From Candidatus Woesearchaeota archaeon (GTDB taxonomy: Archaea > Nanobdellota > Nanobdellia > Woesearchaeales > GW2011-AR4), in NCBI GenBank assembly GCA_002688775.1, contig NZDH01000013.1:1-55067 (forward strand): a stretch of 55,067 bases of DNA, in the 5' to 3' direction. The stretch's first letter is position 1; every line of letters begins with the position of its first letter. A program made the translations under genes and the position numbers. Shown here piece by piece: positions 17,661 to 27,557 of the stretch. The notes under the pieces are model-generated. The model was not told the origin of the DNA and made no database searches. It was given only the letters and a program-made list of their open reading frames with translations.

Positions 17661-18508
17661 ACATCAACCCTTCCGAATATCCCTCTCGGCCTGTAGATTA
17701 ATATCAATATCAGGATAACTAAGAATAACATATTCCTCATTGGACCGATCAATTCAGGCGTTACAACCACAAATCTCAATAAAGTTATTAAAACTGATAA
17801 AATAAAACCAGCAACAATTGTTCCTTTTATAGAAGCTAGACCGCCTGAAATTAATATTGCAAGTATAAAAACAAATAATTCCAAATCAAATAGTGTAGGA
17901 TCGATAAAGTTCAGGTGATGCGCAAACAGACTCCCTGCAATCCCTGCAAAAAATGTCGATATCGCAACAGAAAGTATCTTGTAAAAATAGGTGTTTTTGC
18001 CAAGAATTGCAGTAGCTGTCTCATCATCCCTTATTGCCTGGAAAATCTTTCCTGTTTCTGAATTTGTAAGGAAATAAATAATTATGATAGCTATAGTCAC
18101 TACACCTATCGTAAATAAAGTGTAATAAAAATTATTCCTGAATATGTCTGGAATTCCAGGCAGGCCCAAAGCGCCCCGTGTCAAGGAAATCCAGTTTCTT
18201 GATACTGCTATTGCGATGAAGACCAGCCCTAAAGTCACCATTGCAAAATAATCCCCTTTCAGTCTTACAGTTATTGAAGCAATTATCGCGCCTAAAATAG
18301 ATGCTACAACTCCGGCCACAATGATGGCAAAATACCACGGCACGCCATTTATCGTCAGTATTGCTGAAGTATAAGCCCCTACTCCAAAAAATACCATATG
18401 ACCCAGATTAACCAATCCGGTGAATCCTATTGTAAGATTTAGCGAGACAGCTACCAGGAAATAGATAAACAAAAAGGTTACAAATGAAAATAGGAATTCA
18501 TGTATCAT
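17657..18508 (-). CDS. livM: Branched-chain amino-acid ABC transporter permease LivM
   Basis: Membrane-spanning half of the importer channel with about eight hydrophobic segments. The family motif NLTIGFTGLVNLGHMVFFGVGAY near residues 24-46 and the EAA-like loop (ETATAILGKNTYFYK) that docks the ATPase are present. It overlaps livH by 11 nt and livG by 4 nt, so the three form one operon. Confidence 0.93.
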   Translation of the reverse strand: MIHEFLFSFVTFLFIYFLVAVSLNLTIGFTGLVNLGHMVFFGVGAYTSAILTINGVPWYFAIIVAGVVASILGAIIASITVRLKGDYFAMVTLGLVFIAIAVSRNWISLTRGALGLPGIPDIFRNNFYYTLFTIGVVTIAIIIIYFLTNSETGKIFQAIRDDETATAILGKNTYFYKILSVAISTFFAGIAGSLFAHHLNFIDPTLFDLELFVFILAILISGGLASIKGTIVAGFILSVLITLLRFVVVTPELIGPMRNMLFLVILILILIYRPRGIFGRVDV

Positions 18509-19388
18509 CTCTTTTCTTCACCCCGAATATTCCTTGCGGCCTGAACAATAAAAACAACAACAAGATTGTGAATGAAATAACATCCTTATAGCCGCTTGGC
18601 AGGAACCAGATCCCCAGATTCTCGACTAATCCGATAAATAATCCGCCGACAATGGCGCCAGGAACAGATGTTATTCCGCCGACAACAGCACTGATAAATC
18701 CTTTAATTATGATTATGATCCCCATTCTCGGGTACAGATTCTGCTCCAGCCCTATCAGAATTCCCGCAACACCGCCTAAAAAAGCTGCAATTAAGAATGT
18801 ATAGAAGTAAATTTTTTCCGGGTTTATACCGACAATCTGGGAAACTTCCTTGTTGTCAGCCAGTGCTCTCATGGATTTTCCAAGTCTTGTCTTTTTTAGT
18901 ATAAACCACAATAATAAGAATAAAACAATTGCCGTTATTATTATTGAAATCTGGATAAATGTTATTGTCAGGAATCCAAAAGTATAAGTGATATTGGACT
19001 TGCTTAAGTTTAAAACTTTTGTACTTGATCCGAATAATGCCTGCATCAATGATGCAGACAGCATAAGAAGTGCCACCGAAGCAATAAGCAAGACAATTCC
19101 TGTTGCGCTTCTCTTTCTCAATGGCCTATAAACAAGCCAGTTCATCAGCCAGACTGTAAGCAGAGCTGAAATTATGGCCAATACAGCGCTCAAGATATAA
19201 TGCACCCCCAGGATATTTAGGAATAAGAAAAAAATGTAGGCCGATACAGTTAATATAGCGCCTTGCGCAAAATGAAGAAACTTGATGACATAATACACCA
19301 AAGAAAAACCAGATGCTGCTAATGCATATATTGAGCCGGCAATCAGTCCATTAATTATCAGTTGTGGAAGTATTTCGAATGAAACCAT
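18498..19388 (-). CDS. livH: Branched-chain amino-acid ABC transporter permease LivH
   Basis: Second channel subunit, 296 residues with about eight membrane segments. The N-terminal NGLIAGSIYALAASGFSLVYY is the LivH hallmark, and the loop RALADNKEVSQIVGINPEKIY is its ATPase-contact segment. It is the first of the three overlapping liv genes; livK lies upstream with a HAD-phosphatase gene in between. Confidence 0.93.
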   Translation of the reverse strand: MVSFEILPQLIINGLIAGSIYALAASGFSLVYYVIKFLHFAQGAILTVSAYIFFLFLNILGVHYILSAVLAIISALLTVWLMNWLVYRPLRKRSATGIVLLIASVALLMLSASLMQALFGSSTKVLNLSKSNITYTFGFLTITFIQISIIITAIVLFLLLWFILKKTRLGKSMRALADNKEVSQIVGINPEKIYFYTFLIAAFLGGVAGILIGLEQNLYPRMGIIIIIKGFISAVVGGITSVPGAIVGGLFIGLVENLGIWFLPSGYKDVISFTILLLFLLFRPQGIFGVKKRDDT

Positions 19389-19480
19389 TTCACTCTGTCT
19401 AGTATTAAGTTATTTAAATTTTTGGATTGTTAGATTCAATCGTCAGGAGAATTAATAATTAAGGGGCTGGCTTGATTCTA

Positions 19481-20143
19481 TTAGTTATTAAAGATGAAAT
19501 CCATTATTTTTTCTTTTTCTTTTAATGATTCGACAAACAAATCTGGTTTTTTTGCTAGTAATTCTTCCTTTGTAGAAGTACCAGATGGGACGGCTATAAC
19601 TTTCATTCCAGCTCTCTGAGCTGACTCTACACCATAAGTAGAATCTTCAACAACCACGCAATTATTAGGATTAATTCCCAATTTCTTTGCTGTAGCTAAA
19701 AAAACATCTGGATTAGGTTTTGGCTTTGAAACTTCGTTAGCTGCAACAGTAACGGAAAAATAATGATTTAGATTAAAATGGTTAAATAGACTGTCCACAA
19801 CTTTTCTAACGCTCATTGATGATACTGCTACTGCTATTTTTCCATTTAGTTCTTCAAGAAGTTCCACAGATCCATCAAATATTCTGATTATTTCAAAAGA
19901 TTTACTTTGGATTTCATCCTTTTGATTTGATAGTTTATCAAACAATTTATCATCATAATTAATATTCTCAGAATCAAGCGCATCTTTAAGGATAGTTCTT
20001 GTGCCCGTTCCAATTCGGCTAGCTATGAAGTTATCTTCAACATTGCATCCTACACTACTTAATGCCTTTTTAGATGCTTGGACAATAGCTTGTCTAGTAT
20101 CAGCCAAAGTACCATCCCAATCAAAAATAACCGCTTTAATCAT
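19481..20143 (-). CDS. HAD-superfamily phosphatase
   Basis: 220 residues. Motif I (FDWDGTLADT) with nucleophile Asp, motif II (VAVSSMS), motif III Lys (KPKPNPDVFL) and motif IV (CVVVEDSTYGVESAQRAGM) mark a class-I-cap HAD hydrolase of the beta-phosphoglucomutase/phosphoglycolate phosphatase group. Substrate is not predictable. It sits between livH and livK on the same strand, 92 nt and 110 nt from them; no direct link to amino-acid uptake is evident. Confidence 0.88.
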   Translation of the reverse strand: MIKAVIFDWDGTLADTRQAIVQASKKALSSVGCNVEDNFIASRIGTGTRTILKDALDSENINYDDKLFDKLSNQKDEIQSKSFEIIRIFDGSVELLEELNGKIAVAVSSMSVRKVVDSLFNHFNLNHYFSVTVAANEVSKPKPNPDVFLATAKKLGINPNNCVVVEDSTYGVESAQRAGMKVIAVPSGTSTKEELLAKKPDLFVESLKEKEKIMDFIFNN

Positions 20144-20253
20144 AGATAAAAATGAAAATATAATGCTATATAATTATTTCCAATATTATAGTTTGCAGCC
20201 TCTATTTTTTTATTTTACACTCCAGACAAAAATCCTAAAAATAAGAAAAAAAT

Positions 20254-21408
20254 TTACTTTAAGGTTTCTATTTTGCCGTCCTTTGCCTGTCTCACTGCAA
20301 AGTCAAGCAATACATCTCCCCTTTCATCAAATGTGATCTTGCCCAATGCACCTTCAAAGTCTTCAACACCGTATAAGTAATCCCTTATCTTTTCACCGTC
20401 ATAGCCTACTGCTTCTATTGCTTCTGCTATCAGATACACAATATCATAAGATCCTGACATGTAAGCAGGGAATGGTGCGTCTTGGTTAGCTTGTTCTTTA
20501 TACTTCGCAAGAAGTGCTGAAGCTTTCGGAGCATCTTCATCAAACCTTTGTTCTACCCCGATGATGCCTTCCAGTTCTTCATTCTCTGCAATCAGATTTC
20601 TTCCGATAAGAACTTCTGCAGTTATTAGCTGCTGTGTCAGTCCAGCTTCTTTGATCTGTCTTACCAATAAAACACCTTTTTGCTCAGATTGAGGGACTAT
20701 ATAGATTACATCTGGCTTAGCTGCTTTTACTTTAGTGACTTGTGTTCTAAAATCAGTGTCTTCTGGATTGAATGTCTCATCAGAAACTATCTCGCCGCCT
20801 AATTCTGCGAAATTATCATTAAAGACTTCTCTTAAACCTTGAGCATAATCTGTTGCTTCTGTTATAACAGCAGCTTTCTCAGCTGCTAACTCACTTATGG
20901 CATATTCAGCAGCAACAACGCCGGCAAAAGCATCGCTTGGCGCTGTTCTGAATACAAAATCTCCGGCATCTGTTACATCCGGGGATGTTGCGCTTGGTGA
21001 AATTAAAATAACCCTGCCTGCTTCTGTAATAGGAGCTGCTCCTAAAGTCTCTCCTGAGCAAACTCCACCTATTATGACCTGGACCTTGTCAACATCAACA
21101 AGTTTTTGAGCACCGGCATTTCCATCTTTAGGATTGCATTTTCCATCTTCGTAAATTATCTGCAATTTCCTGCCATTTACACCGCCCTTTGCATTTATCT
21201 CATCTACCGCTATCTTTGTAGTTCTTTGTATAGGTAAACCATAAGAAGCAGCATCTCCACTTAAAGGATAAATTACTCCAATTTTATAAGAACCCTGCAA
21301 TTCAACCTCTTCTTCAGCTTCTTCTTCCCCTATAGGCTGCTGCACTATTTGGCATGCGCCTAGAATCAAGACAATGAAAATCATAAAACCCAGTAATGTT
21401 CTTTTCAT
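20254..21408 (-). CDS. livK: Branched-chain amino-acid-binding lipoprotein LivK
   Basis: Extracellular solute receptor of the importer, type I periplasmic-binding fold (IGVIYPLSGDAASYGLP near the N-terminus; YEDGKCNPKDG; FNPEDTDFRTQV). The signal peptide ends LILGAC, a lipobox, so the protein is lipid-anchored. I chose the ATG at 21408 (384 residues) over the TTG at 21423: a GGGGGG purine run lies about 8 nt before the ATG and the lysine-rich signal start fits. Length is typical of LivK. Confidence 0.92.
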   Translation of the reverse strand: MKRTLLGFMIFIVLILGACQIVQQPIGEEEAEEEVELQGSYKIGVIYPLSGDAASYGLPIQRTTKIAVDEINAKGGVNGRKLQIIYEDGKCNPKDGNAGAQKLVDVDKVQVIIGGVCSGETLGAAPITEAGRVILISPSATSPDVTDAGDFVFRTAPSDAFAGVVAAEYAISELAAEKAAVITEATDYAQGLREVFNDNFAELGGEIVSDETFNPEDTDFRTQVTKVKAAKPDVIYIVPQSEQKGVLLVRQIKEAGLTQQLITAEVLIGRNLIAENEELEGIIGVEQRFDEDAPKASALLAKYKEQANQDAPFPAYMSGSYDIVYLIAEAIEAVGYDGEKIRDYLYGVEDFEGALGKITFDERGDVLLDFAVRQAKDGKIETLK

Positions 21409-21537
21409 ATTGAATCCCCCCAAAACATACTTTTTAATTATTAAATAGAACTCATATTTAAAAGTTTCGGCAGTTTTTTTTGATTTTTATGTTAATTTAT
21501 GGTTACATAATTTGATAAAAACCATCTTCCCAATGCC

Positions 21538-24159
21538 TTACCTGATCACAGGCTTATAAAACCTCATTAGGAGTGTATTGCCAACAACCGATACAGAAGA
21601 AAATGCCATTGCAATTCCAGCAATTATTGGATTTAAAAGCCAGCCGGTGAATGGGTATAAGATTCCTGCAGCTATTGGAATTCCCAAAGTATTGTAAGCA
21701 AATGCCCAAAAAAGATTTTGTTTTATTTTTCTTAATGTATACCTGCTCAAATCAATTGCTGTGACTACATCCCGTAAATCATTCTTTATCAAAACTATAT
21801 CGCCGGTTTCTATGGCGACATCAGTTCCGGAGCCTATTGCGATCCCCAAGTCAGCTTGCGCGAGGGCAGGAGCATCATTTATCCCGTCCCCGACCATTGC
21901 AACCTTTTTCTTCTCTTTTTGTAATTTTTTTATTTCATTTGCTTTGTCTTGCGGCAGGACCTCTGCCAATACATGGCCTATTCCAAGCTGTTTAGCAATT
22001 GCTTTGCCGGTTCTTTCATTATCGCCGGTGATCATCACAATCTCCTTATTCATTTTATGCAATTCTTCTATTGCCTGTTTTGAATTGTCCTTTAATGTGT
22101 CTGCAACTGCAATTAAACCGATCAATTTTTTATTTAAAGCAATCAACATTACGGTCTTTCCTTCCTCTTCTAATTTTTTGACTTTATCTTCCAAGGAAGA
22201 AATATCAATTCTGCTTTGCTCCATCAATTTCCTATTGCCAAGGTATATTCTGTTATTTTTATAAAATGCCTCAACACCTTTTCCCGTTATAGAATTGAAT
22301 TTTTTTGGCTCATCAACCTTTAACTTTTCATTTTTCGCCTTGTTTACAATCGCCTCTGCCAGCGGATGCTCGGATCTTTTCTCTGCAATGGCTGCGAACT
22401 TCAGCACTTCTTCCTCGCTATTTTTTCCAGCTGCAACAATATCTGTAACTTCCGGCTTTCCTTTGGTTAAAGTTCCGGTCTTGTCAAAAACAATTGTCTG
22501 GACGCTTTGAGCTGACTGAAGGCTTTCAGCGCTTTTGAATAAAATTCCATTTTTAGCTCCTAGCCCAGTTCCAACCATGATGGCTGTCGGAGTTGCCAAT
22601 CCCAAAGCGCAGGGGCAGGCAATAATCAAAACGGCAATAAAAACAGTCAGGGCAAAAACAAATCCCAAACCTGCAAAATACCAGACAAGGAAGGATATTA
22701 TGGCTATCACAACAACAATCGGAACAAAATATGAAGAAATCACGTCAGCTAGTTTTTGGATTGGAGCTTTGCTGCCCTGGGCTTCTTCAACCATCTTGAC
22801 TATATGCGCCAGAACAGTGTCTTTTCCTACTTTTGTTGCCCTAAATTTGAAGCTGCCGGTCTTATTAATAGTTGCACCGATTAGTTTGTCACCCTTCGAT
22901 TTCTCAACAGGGATGCTTTCCCCTGTAATCATGATTTCATCAACAGAGCTGCTGCCGTCAACAAGAACACCGTCAACTGGTATCTTTTCACCTGGTTTCA
23001 CGATAATAATATCCCCAACAACAACATCATCAACAGGTATTTTCTGCTCTTTTCCTTTCCTGATCACAGTCGCGGTCTTTGCCTGCAGGCCCATAAGCTT
23101 TCTTATCGCTTCTGAAGTCTTGCCCTTGGCTATCGCCTCAAACAGTTTTCCCAGCAAAATAAACATTATAAGCAGACCCGCTATTTCATAGTACAGATCA
23201 TCCGCGCCATAATTTTTGTTTCCGGACCATATCAAAATTGAAACGACAAGGCTGTAGGCATAAGCTGCGCCTGTTCCGCCGGCCACCAGCGTGTCCATGT
23301 TGGCTGTCCTGCTTTTTATCAAAGCCCTGAATCCTTTCAAATAAAAGTCATAGCCGACAAGGATTATCGGGGTGGTGAGCACGAATTGTATCAATGCAAA
23401 GTTCCTCTCGACAAATTCAGGTATTGTCAATCCAAGGTGGGGGGCCATCACAAAATACAGCAACGGCATGCCTAAAACAAAAGATATCCAAAATTTTAAT
23501 TTTAAAGTATTGATTTCTTTTTCCCTTGCTTCCTTTTCCCTGTCAACATTCTCTTCAAATTCTTCAGGCTCATATCCGGCATCAACTATTGTTTTTTTTA
23601 TTTTGTCAACAGTAATTTTGGAAGGATCATATTCAACAATGGCCCTTTCAATTGCAAAGCTGGCATCAACATTCTTTATTCCATCTAATTTTCTTAAGCT
23701 ACTTTCAACAATGCCGGCGCAATGCTGCGAAGACATCCCCCTCACTCTTAATGTGACATTTCCTGCCTTCGAATCCTTTTTAATAACATTATAACCGACA
23801 TCTTTCACAGCCTTTTCAAGGTCATTATCGCTGACTTTGCCAGGGTCAAACTCCACACTGGCTTTCTCAGAAGCAAAGTTGACATTCGCGCTTTTGACCC
23901 CTGAAACTTTTTTCAGTGATTTTTCAATGGTAACAGCGCATGAAGCGCAGTGCATACCTTTTATAGGAAGAATTATCTTTGTTGATTTTTCATTTGTTTT
24001 TTTATTTTTATTTTCTATTGATTCGTTTTTTATTGATTTTTTATTAAATTGATTGTAACAATTCTTGCTGCAGAAATGATATTTTTTCCCGTCCCTGACT
24101 AGCATAAACTTGGCTTTCTTCCCATCTACTTCCATTCCGCAGATTGGGTCTTTAGCCAT
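21538..24159 (-). CDS. copA: Copper-transporting P1B-type ATPase with YHS and two HMA domains
   Basis: Pumps Cu(I) out of the cytoplasm. Domains in order: a YHS metal-binding module (residues 1-40, DPICGMEV and CSKNC), HMA domain 1 with intact CxxC (GMHCASC, Cys 71 and 74), HMA domain 2 with the first Cys replaced (GMSSQHC), about eight membrane helices with the CPC motif ([12 protein letters not shown]), the DKTGTLTKG phosphorylation loop, the HP motif (SEHPLAEA), and [16 protein letters not shown]. Length 873 is long for the family because of the added YHS. No copper regulator gene is adjacent. Confidence 0.95.
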   Translation of the reverse strand: MAKDPICGMEVDGKKAKFMLVRDGKKYHFCSKNCYNQFNKKSIKNESIENKNKKTNEKSTKIILPIKGMHCASCAVTIEKSLKKVSGVKSANVNFASEKASVEFDPGKVSDNDLEKAVKDVGYNVIKKDSKAGNVTLRVRGMSSQHCAGIVESSLRKLDGIKNVDASFAIERAIVEYDPSKITVDKIKKTIVDAGYEPEEFEENVDREKEAREKEINTLKLKFWISFVLGMPLLYFVMAPHLGLTIPEFVERNFALIQFVLTTPIILVGYDFYLKGFRALIKSRTANMDTLVAGGTGAAYAYSLVVSILIWSGNKNYGADDLYYEIAGLLIMFILLGKLFEAIAKGKTSEAIRKLMGLQAKTATVIRKGKEQKIPVDDVVVGDIIIVKPGEKIPVDGVLVDGSSSVDEIMITGESIPVEKSKGDKLIGATINKTGSFKFRATKVGKDTVLAHIVKMVEEAQGSKAPIQKLADVISSYFVPIVVVIAIISFLVWYFAGLGFVFALTVFIAVLIIACPCALGLATPTAIMVGTGLGAKNGILFKSAESLQSAQSVQTIVFDKTGTLTKGKPEVTDIVAAGKNSEEEVLKFAAIAEKRSEHPLAEAIVNKAKNEKLKVDEPKKFNSITGKGVEAFYKNNRIYLGNRKLMEQSRIDISSLEDKVKKLEEEGKTVMLIALNKKLIGLIAVADTLKDNSKQAIEELHKMNKEIVMITGDNERTGKAIAKQLGIGHVLAEVLPQDKANEIKKLQKEKKKVAMVGDGINDAPALAQADLGIAIGSGTDVAIETGDIVLIKNDLRDVVTAIDLSRYTLRKIKQNLFWAFAYNTLGIPIAAGILYPFTGWLLNPIIAGIAMAFSSVSVVGNTLLMRFYKPVIR

Positions 24160-24251
24160 TTTTTATTTTATATTGATTATTTTTATTATCTCTGCCATAA
24201 TTTAATTTTCATTACCACTTAAATATTCTTTCCTTATTATCAGGAATTTGT

Positions 24252-25043
24252 TTAATTTTTTTCCCTATACAGTCTAAAAAGCATGTACCCTCCAATCAAA
24301 AACAAAGGAATGCTCAACAGCTGCCCCATTGTGAAATAATTGAAGATGAATCCAATCTGTGGATCAGGTTGCCTGAATAATTCAACGATTGTCCTGAACA
24401 ACCCATACATTGTGACAAAGCTCCAAAACAAAAACCCTCTGGGCAGTTTCTTGTCTTTGATGACCCACAGCACAGCAAATATTGCTAGATTCTTGAACGA
24501 TGCATATATCTGGGAAGGGTGCCTGCAGCCGTCAGGAATATCACCTATATATTGATTAGTGGAATAGTCAATGCACCAGCCGACATTCGTTATTCTGCCA
24601 AACAACTCCCCATTCATAAGATTGCCAAGCCTTCCCAACGCTAAACCAAGTACAACCGGAATCACTGCAAGGTCTGCCAAATCGTAAAAATGAATTTTCT
24701 TTTTTTTGCTGAACAGATACGAAGCAACTATTGCGCCTATCAGACCTCCGTGAAAACTCAGGCCGCCGTTCCATACAGCAAATACATCAAGAGGATTCTG
24801 GAGATAGAACAATGGATTGTAAACAAAGACATAAACAAGCCTTGAACCCAACACAACTCCTATAATCGAATAAAGCATCAAGTCTGCAACATCGTCTTTT
24901 GTAATGTCAATTTCTTTTCTTTTTGCAAGATAATAAATCAGAAAATAGGCTATTACAAAACCCAATGCATAAAACAGGCCATAATATCGAATCTGAAAAG
25001 GCCCGAGCTCAAGCAATACCGGATTTATATTGTGCAAAAACAT
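24252..25043 (-). CDS. lgt: Prolipoprotein diacylglyceryl transferase Lgt
   Basis: Bacterial-type membrane enzyme that attaches diacylglycerol to the lipobox cysteine of prolipoproteins. Seven membrane segments over 263 residues. Diagnostic blocks are IRYYGLFYALGF, GGLSFHGGLIGA (catalytic-region His) and GRLGNLMNGELFGR (the Lgt signature with Arg and Asn), then RHPSQIYAS. All expected blocks are present, so it looks functional. Several lipobox proteins lie in this window (7819, 8982, 21408). It starts 2 nt after the upstream membrane-protein gene ends. Confidence 0.93.
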   Translation of the reverse strand: MFLHNINPVLLELGPFQIRYYGLFYALGFVIAYFLIYYLAKRKEIDITKDDVADLMLYSIIGVVLGSRLVYVFVYNPLFYLQNPLDVFAVWNGGLSFHGGLIGAIVASYLFSKKKKIHFYDLADLAVIPVVLGLALGRLGNLMNGELFGRITNVGWCIDYSTNQYIGDIPDGCRHPSQIYASFKNLAIFAVLWVIKDKKLPRGFLFWSFVTMYGLFRTIVELFRQPDPQIGFIFNYFTMGQLLSIPLFLIGGYMLFRLYREKN

Positions 25044-25044
25044 T

Positions 25045-25830
25045 TTATTTCCTCATCATCGAATAAAACGATATCCTGTTTATTAAAATTACCAGATAAA
25101 ACACTACATCCAGTATGATGATAGATGACCGTTTAAAATATTGGTATGTTGCCAGATATAAAGTATAGTTTTTGGATGTAAACAATCTTATCAGATACCC
25201 GCTGCCTAAAAATAAGAGCCACAAAAGCAATGCAAGCAAAATCATTGCCAAGATTGTTTCCCTGTAAGTCCTTACCTTTGTAAAGGCAAATCCAAAGCTC
25301 TTTTTAATGGTGTCTTTTATCGAGTTTCCTTCATAGAACAAAGAATGCGCTATGTTGACAACAATGTACAAGAACAGCAAAAACGGCACAGCCAAAAATA
25401 TAAACACAAATGGGGCATAAGATTCCTTTACATTAATTAGTATGGAATTCAATACGAGCATTATCGCAAAAAATATTCCTGTAATTATTATGTTCAGCAG
25501 GTAAAACTGGCCAAGTTTTTTAAGTGAAAATTCTGTCTTTCCAAATAAAGATTTTACAAAATCCAGAATGCTGTACTTAAAGAATGAATATATGAACAAA
25601 ACTATGAGATAATAAATTAATGAAAAACCTATAAAAATAAAAATAGTAGAAAATGTCTGGGGCAGATAAAGCCCTCCAGCAAATAATTTAAAAAATCGTT
25701 GCGATACGAAAAACGAAATAATAAACATTACATCAAACAGTACAATCAATCCAGTCTTATTCAGGTTGGATTTTGCAAGCCTGAAACTTTTGACAAAATA
25801 TGAATTCTTGACAGTATTTATTAATTTCAT
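25045..25830 (-). CDS. Multi-pass membrane protein of unknown function
   Basis: 261 residues with about six hydrophobic segments, including paired stretches VLFDVMFIISFF and TIFIFIGFSLIYYLIVLFIYSF. No catalytic motif seen; it resembles the uncharacterised six-helix membrane proteins common in Woesearchaeota-like genomes. Start taken as the ATG at 25830 rather than the TTG at 25833. It lies 1 nt from lgt and is probably co-transcribed with it, which may hint at a role in the cell envelope (inference). Confidence 0.7.
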   Translation of the reverse strand: MKLINTVKNSYFVKSFRLAKSNLNKTGLIVLFDVMFIISFFVSQRFFKLFAGGLYLPQTFSTIFIFIGFSLIYYLIVLFIYSFFKYSILDFVKSLFGKTEFSLKKLGQFYLLNIIITGIFFAIMLVLNSILINVKESYAPFVFIFLAVPFLLFLYIVVNIAHSLFYEGNSIKDTIKKSFGFAFTKVRTYRETILAMILLALLLWLLFLGSGYLIRLFTSKNYTLYLATYQYFKRSSIIILDVVFYLVILINRISFYSMMRK

Positions 25831-25909
25831 CAATAAAAATCATTCTAATTCAATATATAAATGTTTCATTTTAGGGTCAAGGTATTGTTAATGGATGCTA
25901 AGTGATTTT

Positions 25910-26209
25910 TTAAGCCTTCTTAACAAATTTCAAATATGCGCCTAAGATAATTGCGTTGATACCGAAAACTAGCAAACCCAAAATAAAATATAATCCCCCA
26001 AAGATGTTCATATTTGGAATATCAGTAATTGCATATGCCCTCAAAGTACTGATAAAAATAATTATCAAAGTTATTAAAATAGGTGTTGAGAATGCCCAAG
26101 AATTTTTAATTTTTTTATTATTGATTATTTTTATACCCAAAACTACTGAAATGGCTAATATGATTATCTGGGAGATGAAAATGAGATAATCCAAAAATAG
26201 TCCATCCAT
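25910..26209 (-). CDS. Small membrane protein of unknown function
   Basis: 99 residues with three hydrophobic segments (LIFISQIIILAISVVLGIKII, FSTPILITLIIIFISTL, GGLYFILGLLVFGINAIIL). No family recognised. The ATG is followed by MDGLFLD; the neighbours on both sides are on the same strand but separated by about 77 nt each. Function unknown. Confidence 0.6.
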   Translation of the reverse strand: MDGLFLDYLIFISQIIILAISVVLGIKIINNKKIKNSWAFSTPILITLIIIFISTLRAYAITDIPNMNIFGGLYFILGLLVFGINAIILGAYLKFVKKA

Positions 26210-26286
26210 ATTCAGTTTAATGTTAGTTTGTCTATTTATAAGTTTCTAAAGGCCTAAAAATTATTGAATATACCATTTTAAGCTGA

Positions 26287-27123
26287 TTATTTATAATACC
26301 TCTTCGCATCCTGCTCAACTTTATACACTTTCTTTGCATCTCTGATAATGCTGAGATCAAGCTCTTTGACCAGCATCCCTTCCTTATTGTGATCAAGAAT
26401 GTCTGTTGTCCCGTAAAACGGCATTGCAATCTGGGTCTTACCTAGCAATACGTCTTTTCCGTGGCTTGATTTTGAAGTTCCGGCTGCGTTTGCATAAACG
26501 AAAAATACTTCGCTTTCAATCGCCCTTGCAGGGACAAATGTAACAACTTCAACAGGTTTTTTATTTTTGAAATACTTCTTATTATATATAGGGCTATAAA
26601 CTTCTGAGTAAGAGCACCAGAATGAAGGGCAGAATACGATTTCAGCTCCTTTCAGCAATAATCTTCTTGTTACTTCTGGAAAAAGCAGGTCTTTGCAGAT
26701 TTCAATTCCGATATTGCCTATCTTTGTCTTAAACACAGATACTTTAGTGTCAGCCTTGACATAAAGCGCTTCTGAATTGCTCTGGAGATGATTTTTCTTG
26801 TAATTCCCGAGAATTTTACCCTTGTCGTCGAACAGATAGCTCACATTGTAGAAATTCCCGTTGATTTTCTCCTTTATGCTGCCCATGACAGCAAACATGC
26901 CGTAATTTTTTGTTAATTTTGAAAATATTTTTTTTGATAATATTGGAATTTTAGGATTGTACTCTTGTTTATTCAATGGACCAGTAAGAAAAATCTCAGG
27001 AAAACAGATGATATTGCAGTTTAATCTGCTCGCTTTCCTGAAAAACTGCTCAGCTTTAGCTAGATTCCTCTCGAAGCTAGGATGAACTAAAGATTGCACA
27101 GCGCAGACTTTAGTTTTTGGCAT
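26287..27123 (-). CDS. Carbon-nitrogen (nitrilase-superfamily) hydrolase
   Basis: Hydrolyses a C-N bond (amide, carbamoyl or nitrile) in the cytoplasm. The nitrilase triad is visible: Glu in FPEIFLTGP (about residue 42), Lys in YKKNHL (about 104), and the nucleophilic Cys in IGIEICKDLLFPEVTRRL (about 143). 278 residues is normal for amidase or N-carbamoylputrescine amidase-like members. Substrate unassigned. It is divergent from the RHH-ATPase cluster. Confidence 0.9.
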   Translation of the reverse strand: MPKTKVCAVQSLVHPSFERNLAKAEQFFRKASRLNCNIICFPEIFLTGPLNKQEYNPKIPILSKKIFSKLTKNYGMFAVMGSIKEKINGNFYNVSYLFDDKGKILGNYKKNHLQSNSEALYVKADTKVSVFKTKIGNIGIEICKDLLFPEVTRRLLLKGAEIVFCPSFWCSYSEVYSPIYNKKYFKNKKPVEVVTFVPARAIESEVFFVYANAAGTSKSSHGKDVLLGKTQIAMPFYGTTDILDHNKEGMLVKELDLSIIRDAKKVYKVEQDAKRYYK

Positions 27124-27370
27124 TTTGATTTTTATTTTATTGAATTTTTAATTTATTTTTTCTATTTTTAATTTTTTAATTGGTTTTTATTATTGGGGAT
27201 TAGCCACAGATACAATAACTATAGCTTCACAAAAACTATCACAATTATTTGTGCTTTCGTTTCTTATGTATTGTACTGGGCCCCCTTAATAAAACTATTT
27301 TAAAAAAACAACCAAAAACAAACCTTTGTCTTTATTTAAACCTTTCTCAACCAAAAACCTTATATACCAC
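27124..27370. other. Intergenic stretch without a gene
   Basis: This AT-rich divergent gap between the nitrilase-type hydrolase and the RHH gene holds no open frame I can support. It contains TATTGTACTGGGC at 27269-27281, a 13-mer also found upstream of livF at 16926-16938, and AT-rich promoter-like runs. Confidence 0.5.
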
Positions 27371-27391
27371 TTATATTATAATCTAATATAA
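27371..27391. promoter_or_regulatory. Inverted repeat, candidate operator of the RHH gene
   Basis: TTATATTA, spacer TAATC, TAATATAA: a perfect 8-bp inverted repeat centred about 40 nt before the RHH start codon. Ribbon-helix-helix proteins often bind such palindromes to control their own gene. The extreme AT content makes a chance palindrome possible. Confidence 0.4.
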
Positions 27392-27419
27392 TCCATATAA
27401 AATATATTTTATAATATAA

Positions 27420-27554
27420 ATGAAAAGACCAATTAGCGCGACAATTGATACAGAATTGATCAATTGGATTGAAAAAGAGCTGCACAACAAAGAAAGATAC
27501 AGGAATAAGTCTCACTTGATCGAGGTTGCGCTATACATACTAAAAAAGAGGTGA
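27420..27554 (+). CDS. Short ribbon-helix-helix (CopG-like) DNA-binding protein
   Basis: 44 residues, from ATG at 27420 to TGA at 27554. The order is strand (RPISATIDT), helix (ELINWIEKELH), then helix (KSHLIEVALYILKK), the classic RHH plan with the SHLIEVAL second helix. Such proteins bind DNA as dimers. It ends 3 nt before the secretion ATPase start and shares its ribosome binding site region (GAGGTG), so it is almost certainly the first gene of that operon and a candidate regulator. Confidence 0.75.
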   Translation: MKRPISATIDTELINWIEKELHNKERYRNKSHLIEVALYILKKR

Positions 27555-27557
27555 AGA

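Noticed and set aside
22535-23191. 218-residue plus-strand frame in copA
   Set aside because: Antisense to a well-supported copper ATPase; a shadow frame.
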